Assembly (NCBI GenBank): GCA_913054205.1
Contig: CAJXJM010000183.1
Location: 1 to 5,734 of the forward strand
From: an uncultured Rhodospirillaceae bacterium
Lineage (GTDB): Bacteria; Pseudomonadota; Alphaproteobacteria; Rhodospirillales; UBA2165
Reading direction: 5' to 3'
DNA length: 5,734 bases
How positions within the stretch are numbered: position 1 is the first letter of the stretch; every line of letters begins with the position of its first letter. Below are positions 1 through 4,318 of the stretch, piece after piece. Position numbers and translations under genes: made by a program. The notes under the pieces are model-generated. The model saw only the letters and a program-made list of their open reading frames with translations, did no database searches and was not told the DNA's origin.

Positions 1-11
1 ATCTGATAATT

Positions 12-42
12 ACTCAATACTGCGATTTGAGATCAACTCAAT
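12..42. promoter_or_regulatory. Repeat cluster resembling a regulator binding site
   Basis: ACTCAAT occurs at 12-18 and again at 36-42, 24 bases apart start to start. Between them lies TTGAG (27-31), the reverse complement of CTCAA, so the right half forms the dyad TTGAG-N5-CTCAA (27-41) and the left half CTCAA-N9-TTGAG (13-31). The right dyad fits the loose T-N11-A layout of LysR-type sites (T28 to A40), but that pattern is weak evidence. No regulator gene is visible in the window, so the binding protein is unknown. Confidence 0.3.
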
Positions 43-65
43 TTACACTGACATTGCCTAAATTT

Positions 66-87
66 GACATGATCCAAATCGCATGTC
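66..87. promoter_or_regulatory. Perfect 6-bp inverted repeat, candidate operator
   Basis: GACATG (66-71) and CATGTC (82-87) are exact reverse complements separated by 10 bases, giving a 22-bp dyad. Its left arm overlaps a TTGACA hexamer (64-69). A second shorter symmetry, ATTTG-N8-CAAAT (62-79), overlaps the same place. The GACATG half-site recurs at 216-221 inside the proposed promoter, which would fit one repressor touching both places. Arms this short can arise by chance in AT-rich DNA. Confidence 0.35.
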
Positions 88-213
88 GGACTATATGGGG
101 TGAAATGCGGTGGCGGCGATATGAAATTTTCTGAATCAATCATGCTATCTCAAAGTCATTTCCATAAATATCTAGTTAATGTAACAATGCCGTGTTGAGT
201 GTGTTCGAGATTT

Positions 214-242
214 TTGACATGCTAATGTGCATAAAATTTAAC
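214..242 (+). promoter_or_regulatory. Putative sigma70-type promoter of the operon
   Basis: A perfect -35 hexamer TTGACA (214-219) is followed after 17 bases by TTTAAC (237-242), which matches four of six bases of the TATAAT consensus. Transcription from here would start near 249-250 and leave a short leader of about 30 nt before the first start codon, with the ribosome binding site inside it. The small dyad ACAT-GCTA-ATGT (217-228) lies in the spacer. The call is by eye from the consensus only. Confidence 0.4.
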
Positions 243-265
243 ACATTTGATATTTTAAGGATTTT

Positions 266-272
266 GGAGGAG
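266..272 (+). promoter_or_regulatory. Ribosome binding site deciding the TTG start at 281
   Basis: GGAGGAG is a near-ideal Shine-Dalgarno sequence. It ends 8 nt before TTG 281 but 17 nt before the in-frame ATG 290, so the TTG is the better start for the racemase-like gene. Confidence 0.65.
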
Positions 273-280
273 CAGATACG

Positions 281-1063
281 TTGGAACCGATGCGCATTGC
301 CTATCAAAGTTATGTCGACGAAGAGAATGCGGGGACCTATTGGGTTAACTTGAGGAAGCATTTTGAACACATAGTCGATGATGAAACGACGGTGGACATA
401 AAGGGAATAACGCCGCCCGATTCTTATGCCCATTCATTGTCCGAGTTTCGATGCGCGCGCGATATGATCGCCAATGCAATTACCGCCGAGCGAGAAGGCT
501 ATGATGCCTTTGCCATTGGGCATTTTCAAGACGCAGGTCTTTACGAAGCGAGGGCCTCGGTTGATATTCCGGTTCTATCCCTAGGCGAAGCATCCATGCT
601 TTATGCCTGCCAACTCGGTCAGCAAATCGGCATTGTGACCATTAATCCTCGTTATAAATCCTGGTTCCATCATCAGATCGGAAAATACGGTCTTCGAGAG
701 CGGGTGACTGGCGTTCATGCCATGGATTTTCAGCCAGGTTCCATTCTCGCGGCGTTCGATAATGAGGGCGGCCTCGACGAGGTGGTTCAATTGTTTGAGG
801 ATCAGGCAAAGCCGCTGGTTGAACAGGGTGTCGATGTGATTATCCCCGGCGGTGGCATTCCGATGTTGTTATTCAGCGGTGTCTTTAACCACAATGTTGA
901 TGGCGCACCAGTGATAAATGGCATTCCGATCCTCGTTAAAATGACGGAGGTGGCTGTGAAGTTAAAGCGACTGACCGGTCTTGTAGTCAGCCGAACCAAT
1001 GACTTTGCGCTACCCGACCCGGCTCTAATTGAAGAATTTATGACCCATCCGAAAGGGCTCTAA
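281..1063 (+). CDS. Asp/Glu/hydantoin racemase-superfamily protein lacking both catalytic cysteines
   Basis: The 260-residue product has the length and layout of the Asp/Glu/hydantoin racemase superfamily, which includes hydantoin and glutamate racemases, maleate isomerase and arylmalonate decarboxylase. Visible hallmarks are the N-terminal strand MRIAYQS (4-10), the first active-site loop AIGHFQDAGLYEAR (78-91), DIPVLSLGEAS (95-105), LGQQIGIVT (112-120), and the second loop DVIIPGGGIP (185-194) followed by NGIPILVK (213-220). In active racemases each loop carries a Cys (roughly ACFGDPG and LGC). Here those places are His81 and Gly191, so classical two-Cys proton transfer is not possible. Arylmalonate decarboxylase keeps one Cys, and this protein keeps neither. 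It may be a lyase, isomerase or hydrolase of different mechanism, or a binding protein. There is no signal peptide, so it is probably cytoplasmic. It is the first gene of the operon, starting at TTG. The family is fairly sure, the reaction unknown. Confidence 0.85.
   Translation: MEPMRIAYQSYVDEENAGTYWVNLRKHFEHIVDDETTVDIKGITPPDSYAHSLSEFRCARDMIANAITAEREGYDAFAIGHFQDAGLYEARASVDIPVLSLGEASMLYACQLGQQIGIVTINPRYKSWFHHQIGKYGLRERVTGVHAMDFQPGSILAAFDNEGGLDEVVQLFEDQAKPLVEQGVDVIIPGGGIPMLLFSGVFNHNVDGAPVINGIPILVKMTEVAVKLKRLTGLVVSRTNDFALPDPALIEEFMTHPKGL
1052..1057 (+). promoter_or_regulatory. Ribosome binding site of the thiolase-like gene, inside the preceding gene
   Basis: AAAGGG lies within the last codons of the racemase-like gene. 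It ends 7 nt before TTG 1065, 10 nt before TTG 1068 and 13 nt before ATG 1071. The spacing favours one of the TTG codons, but the ATG cannot be excluded. The position suggests translational coupling. Confidence 0.4.
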
Positions 1064-1064
1064 T

Positions 1065-2240
1065 TTGTTGATGCGGCGCCATAATTATGAAGGAGTTGCC
1101 GTTTGTGTGCCAGTAACGGTACCCTATTCTCGATATTCCTTAAAGAGCGCACATTGGTTCTGTGGTCGCGCCTTGGCGGATTTAATTTCAAAAGCAGGTA
1201 TTGAAAAAAATGAAGTCGATGGGTTTTGCGTTTCAAGTTTTACGCTGAACCCGGATTCTGCTGTTGGATTAACTCAACATTTGGGAGTGTCTCCAAGATG
1301 GTTGGATCATATACCGATGGGCGGTGCGGCGGGTGGCGTTGCTCTCAGGCGCGCCGCACGGGCCGTTCAATCTGGTGACGCTGAGATTGTAGCCTGTATG
1401 GGTGCCGATACAAATCACGTCGACACCTTCCGGCAAACCATTGCGACGTTCAGTCAGTTTGCAAACGATGCCGTCTATCCCTATGGCTCCGGTGGTCCTA
1501 ATTCAAGTTTTGCATTTCTAACTGATTATTATATGCGGGAATATGGTGCAACGCGGGAAGACTTTGGCAAAATATGCATCGCTCAGCGCGAAAATGCCCT
1601 CGATGTTCCTCATGCAATGATGAAGCGCCCGCTAAATATGGAGCAATATTTAAATGCTCGGATTATTGCTGAGCCTTTGCGTCTGTTTGATTGTGTCATG
1701 CCGTGCGCGGGGGCTGAAGCGTTCCTGGTTATGTCAATTGAGCGGGCGAAATCACTTGATCTTGATTACGCGACAATCCTTTCAACCATAGAGCGACACA
1801 ATGCTTTTCCGGAAGACCCCGTTCAAATACGAGCAGGCTGGGCTGTAGACGCAGACGATTTCTATGAGCACGCTGGCATTGGTCCGGAAGATATTGACGT
1901 TTTCCAAGCCTATGACGATTACCCCATAATTTGTTTCATGCAAATTGAAGATTTGGGCTTTTGCGCAAAGGGTGAGGCGGCGGCGTTTATTGCAGATCGC
2001 AACCTCACGACCCAAGGTGATTTTCCTTATAATACCTCCGGCGGCCAACTGTCTGCAGGACAAGCCGGGGCTGGCGGTGGATATCTCGGTATTGTTGAAA
2101 CGCTTCGGCAATTGACCGATCAAACTCTTGGAAAAGCGGTTCCAAATGCAGTACACGGATTAGCGTCTTGCTTTGGTATGATCAATTATGATCGCGGTCT
2201 TTGCACTTCAGCCGCAATTTTGAAGCGGAGTGCTGCATGA
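1065..2240 (+). CDS. Thiolase-like protein (SCP-x/Ltp2 type), probable partner of the DUF35 protein
   Basis: The 391-residue protein has the thiolase fold of the non-canonical SCP-x/lipid-transfer group. Seen in order are the GRALADLISKAGI helix (34-46), VDGFCVSSF (51-59), the nucleophile loop IPMGGAAGGVALRRAA (83-98), ACMGADT (110-116), FQAYDDYP (280-287), NTSGGQLSAGQAGAGGG (323-339) and the C-terminal SCFGMINYDRGL (368-379). Classical thiolases have a Cys in the first loop, and a GHP His in the NxxGG loop. Here these are GGAAGG and GQA, so Cys-based Claisen chemistry looks excluded unless Cys369 or another residue substitutes. Relatives with such losses that pair with DUF35 proteins include the steroid side-chain aldolase Ltp2, which cleaves beta-hydroxyacyl-CoA by retro-aldol reaction. 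That is my preferred role by analogy. It starts 1 nt after the previous stop (TTG 1065; TTG 1068 and ATG 1071 are alternatives) and overlaps the next gene by ATGA, supporting co-translation with its likely partner. Confidence 0.85.
   Translation: MLMRRHNYEGVAVCVPVTVPYSRYSLKSAHWFCGRALADLISKAGIEKNEVDGFCVSSFTLNPDSAVGLTQHLGVSPRWLDHIPMGGAAGGVALRRAARAVQSGDAEIVACMGADTNHVDTFRQTIATFSQFANDAVYPYGSGGPNSSFAFLTDYYMREYGATREDFGKICIAQRENALDVPHAMMKRPLNMEQYLNARIIAEPLRLFDCVMPCAGAEAFLVMSIERAKSLDLDYATILSTIERHNAFPEDPVQIRAGWAVDADDFYEHAGIGPEDIDVFQAYDDYPIICFMQIEDLGFCAKGEAAAFIADRNLTTQGDFPYNTSGGQLSAGQAGAGGGYLGIVETLRQLTDQTLGKAVPNAVHGLASCFGMINYDRGLCTSAAILKRSAA
2227..2230 (+). promoter_or_regulatory. Ribosome binding site deciding the start at 2237
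   Basis: GGAG (within GCGGAG) ends 6 nt before ATG 2237, whose last two bases form the TGA stop of the thiolase-like gene together with A2240. A longer frame from TTG 2201 exists but has no comparable site and would add twelve residues resembling nothing in the DUF35 family. Confidence 0.6.
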
Positions 2241-3478
2241 CCCGGAAGTTATCGCCACCGAAAAGAAAAAATCCTATAAAACGCACACGCCTGCCAACAA
2301 TGCCACCAGGCAATCGATCTCGCGAAGCGCATGGTCTGACGGCGATGGCAGCCAGCGGCAGATTTGCTCTGCAGACATGTGAAGAATGCGAGGCAGTGCA
2401 ATATCCACCCCGCCAAATTTGCTCAAATTGTTTAAGCGACGCATTGGAATGGCGAGACGTTTCAGATGGTGGCACGCTTTTGGCAGAAACGACTTTACTA
2501 CATTCAAACGATTTATTTTTTAGAGACCGACTTCCTTGGCGCCTGGGGATTGTCGTTGCTGATGTTGGTCCTTCAATTGTTGTTCATTTGGCGGAAGACT
2601 GCGTTCAAGGGGAGCGCGTTCGTATGTCGCTTGATATTGACCGGGCTGGCCATGCGATCGTGACCGCGAGAACTGAGAAACCCTCAACCAATGAAGAGGA
2701 TGATTTGCAATTGCGTGAAATGAAATTCAATCCAAAAGACAGACGGGTTCTTATTGTGGATGGTAAGACCGAGCTTGGACTCGGGCTCGCCAAGGCGTTC
2801 GCTGACGCTGGTGCGCGAAAAATTTTTGTGGGAGAGGCACAACCCTGGAGGGTCAGTCCTCATCTCGAAGAAATACGCAAGATGGAAAACGTAAATATCA
2901 TGCCGCTTGATGTGACGGACTCGGACTCAGTTGAGGAACTTGCCGCGATGATCGGTGATAAAGTCGAGATCATGGTCAATAACAGTTATCATTTGCGAAG
3001 CGGTGGTTTGATAGATCGGTTTGATCTCAATGTCGCGCATGACGAAATGGAAATTCATTATCATGGTCTCATACGCTTAGCCGGTGAGTTTGGTCCGGTC
3101 ATGCGCGCGCGCGGGTCTGATGGACATCACGGCTCCGTCGCCTGGCTCAATGTTTTTTCCGCCTATGCCTGGGTTAATAATCCAGCGCTTGGAACATACT
3201 CTGCATCCCAAGCAGCGGCGCTTTCGCTTTCTCATTGTTTGCGCGCAGAACTGGCCGAAGGAGGTGTGCGTGTCGTCAATGCTTTCATTGGACCCATCGA
3301 AGATGAGTGGAACCAGCTTGCACCGCCGCCAAAACTGGTGCCTGAGGCCACAGCAACCCGCATTGTTGGCGCTCTAAAAAAGGGCATCGAGGATATTCCT
3401 ATCGGCGCCGTGGCCGAGGAAATTATCCAGCGCATGGTGGAAAATCCAAAAGAAATTGAACGTGCCATTAAATCTTAA
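2237..3478 (+). CDS. DUF35 zinc-ribbon/OB-fold domain fused to a degenerate short-chain dehydrogenase
   Basis: The product has 413 residues in two parts. Residues 33-145 are a DUF35 (acyl-CoA-associated OB-fold) module: the lead-in HGLTAMAASGRFALQ (33-46), then a zinc ribbon with Cys48, Cys51, Cys62 and Cys65 (CEEC, QYPPRQ, CSNC), then an OB-fold stretch to about 143. A basic N-terminal tail (KRKNPIKR, 9-16) and an acidic linker (150-165) flank it. Residues 169-400 form an SDR Rossmann domain: LIVDGKTELGLG (172-183), LDVTD (224-228), VNNSY (247-251), catalytic-type Ser308 and Tyr321 spaced by 13. The Lys of YxxxK is Gln325 (YSASQ), and the glycine motif is irregular (G-x4-G-x-G), so dehydrogenase activity is doubtful. 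DUF35 proteins act as obligate partners of thiolase-like enzymes (Ltp2, BbsB, PhlA/C systems), and the ATGA overlap with the thiolase-like gene fits that. I infer a complex in which the SDR part is either a modified oxidoreductase or a structural or acyl-CoA-binding module. Confidence 0.85.
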   Translation: MTRKLSPPKRKNPIKRTRLPTMPPGNRSREAHGLTAMAASGRFALQTCEECEAVQYPPRQICSNCLSDALEWRDVSDGGTLLAETTLLHSNDLFFRDRLPWRLGIVVADVGPSIVVHLAEDCVQGERVRMSLDIDRAGHAIVTARTEKPSTNEEDDLQLREMKFNPKDRRVLIVDGKTELGLGLAKAFADAGARKIFVGEAQPWRVSPHLEEIRKMENVNIMPLDVTDSDSVEELAAMIGDKVEIMVNNSYHLRSGGLIDRFDLNVAHDEMEIHYHGLIRLAGEFGPVMRARGSDGHHGSVAWLNVFSAYAWVNNPALGTYSASQAAALSLSHCLRAELAEGGVRVVNAFIGPIEDEWNQLAPPPKLVPEATATRIVGALKKGIEDIPIGAVAEEIIQRMVENPKEIERAIKS

Positions 3479-3488
3479 GGGGCGCGAT

Positions 3489-3494
3489 AGGGAG
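3489..3494 (+). promoter_or_regulatory. Ribosome binding site of the cyclase-family gene
   Basis: AGGGAG in the 27-nt gap ends 11 nt before ATG 3506. The spacing is slightly long, but no better start is nearby. The gap has no hairpin or T-run that would end transcription. Confidence 0.5.
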
Positions 3495-3505
3495 TTTTTG
3501 AACCG

Positions 3506-4312
3506 ATGACAAATCCTGAGAAAAATAACCCCGGCCTCCTATCGAGCCTCCTCGGAGGTATCACGGGTGGCGGTATCCAGGTTGTCGATCTAACGATGAC
3601 GCTTGACCAAAAGTCGCCAACGATTGTTCTGCCACCTGAACTGGGTCAGTCATGGCCTTTTCGAATGGAAGAAATATCTCGCTATGACCACCGCGGGCCA
3701 GCGATCTATTGGAACAATATATCCTGCGGTGAACACACCGGCACCCATTTCGATGCACCGATCCATTGGATTTCTGGAAAGGATTTGCCAAATAACGCCA
3801 CCGACACTATTCCACCTGAAATGTTTATTGCCCAAGCCTGCGTTATTGATTGCTCGGCGGATGCTGCAGAAGATCCTGATTATCTCCTAACCATTGAGCA
3901 AGTTGAGGCCTGGGAGGAGAAGCACGGTAGAGTTCCACCTCGATCGTGGCTCCTCATGCGCACAGATTGGTCTTTGAAAAGTAATCCGGTTGATTATCTG
4001 AATTTGGACGCGGCCGGTGCGCACACTCCTGGCCCCCACGAAGACTTGGTCCCCTGGCTGATCGATGAGCGTGACGTGATTGGATTTGGCGGCGAGGCTG
4101 TTGGCACAGATGCCGGTCAGGCTCAGCACTTTAATCTACCCTATCCATGTCACCATCTTATGCATGGGCGCGGGCGCTTTGGACTGCCAGCTTTGACCAA
4201 TCTTGATAAATTACCACCAAGCGGATCTTTGCTGATTACCCCGCCTCTTAAAATTCGCCAAGGTTCTGGTAGTCCGGTGCGTGTTTTGGCGTTGGTCGAA
4301 CCTCAGGCGTAA
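3506..4312 (+). CDS. Cyclase-family metal-dependent hydrolase (kynurenine formamidase/isatin hydrolase-like)
   Basis: The 268-residue protein belongs to the cyclase family (PF04199), whose members hydrolyse amides or lactones, for example N-formylkynurenine or isatin, using bound Zn or Mn. The signature HxGTHxDxPxH is intact as HTGTHFDAPIH (77-87), giving His77, His81, Asp83 and His87 as metal ligands or catalytic residues. Other family landmarks are VDLTMTLDQKSPT (27-39), SWLLMRTDW (147-155), DVIGFGGEAVGTD (190-202), the PCHHLMHG segment (214-221) and the C-terminal LTNLDKLPPSGSLLITPPLKI (230-250). In kynurenine formamidase a His in the PxHxxL segment is followed 12 residues later by a metal-binding Glu. 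Counting from His216, that place holds Pro228, so one metal site may be altered. No signal peptide is seen, so it is probably cytoplasmic. The neighbours suggest ring opening or ester/amide cleavage in a CoA-dependent pathway rather than tryptophan degradation, since no other kynurenine genes are present. The family call is firm, the substrate unknown. Confidence 0.88.
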   Translation: MTNPEKNNPGLLSSLLGGITGGGIQVVDLTMTLDQKSPTIVLPPELGQSWPFRMEEISRYDHRGPAIYWNNISCGEHTGTHFDAPIHWISGKDLPNNATDTIPPEMFIAQACVIDCSADAAEDPDYLLTIEQVEAWEEKHGRVPPRSWLLMRTDWSLKSNPVDYLNLDAAGAHTPGPHEDLVPWLIDERDVIGFGGEAVGTDAGQAQHFNLPYPCHHLMHGRGRFGLPALTNLDKLPPSGSLLITPPLKIRQGSGSPVRVLALVEPQA

Positions 4313-4318
4313 TTTTTT

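Larger units (their letters stand above)
1..280. other. AT-rich non-coding leader upstream of the operon
   Basis: No convincing coding sequence is seen here on either strand: all forward frames meet stops early, and the one reverse frame that crosses the region (176-433) only shadows the start of the first gene. The stretch is visibly richer in A+T than the genes. It holds a cluster of short repeats at 12-42, a dyad at 66-87, a 9-base direct repeat (TTTGACATG at 63-71 and 213-221) and a likely promoter near 214-242. I infer it is the control region of the five-gene operon. Any gene to the left lies outside the window. Confidence 0.75.

Noticed and set aside
64..97. Perfect TTGACA (64-69) as the main promoter
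   Set aside because: The nearest TATA-like hexamers (90-97) are 20-22 bases away, too far for a good sigma70 spacing, so it was kept only as part of the dyad.
176..433. Reverse-strand reading frame of 85 codons crossing the leader and the first gene start
   Set aside because: Its product resembles no known family, has low-complexity composition from AT-rich DNA, and overlaps a well-supported gene on the other strand.
1061..1071. Premature stop or frameshift between the first two genes
   Set aside because: Both proteins have complete family-length ends and unrelated folds, so the 1-nt gap is a normal operon junction.
1782..2156. Reverse-strand frame of 124 codons inside the thiolase-like gene
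   Set aside because: It lies wholly within a gene with clear family motifs and shows no recognisable domain of its own, so it is a shadow frame.
2201..2236. Longer start (TTG 2201) for the DUF35-SDR gene
   Set aside because: It lacks a ribosome site and adds residues translated out of frame from the thiolase C-terminus. ATG 2237 has GGAG at good spacing and an ATGA overlap.
1065..2240. Assignment as a classical acetyl-CoA acetyltransferase or beta-ketothiolase
   Set aside because: The nucleophilic Cys and GHP His expected for that reaction are not at their usual places.
3506..4312. Naming this gene kynB for tryptophan degradation
   Set aside because: The family motif alone does not fix the substrate, no kynureninase or tryptophan dioxygenase lies nearby, and a key Glu appears to be missing.
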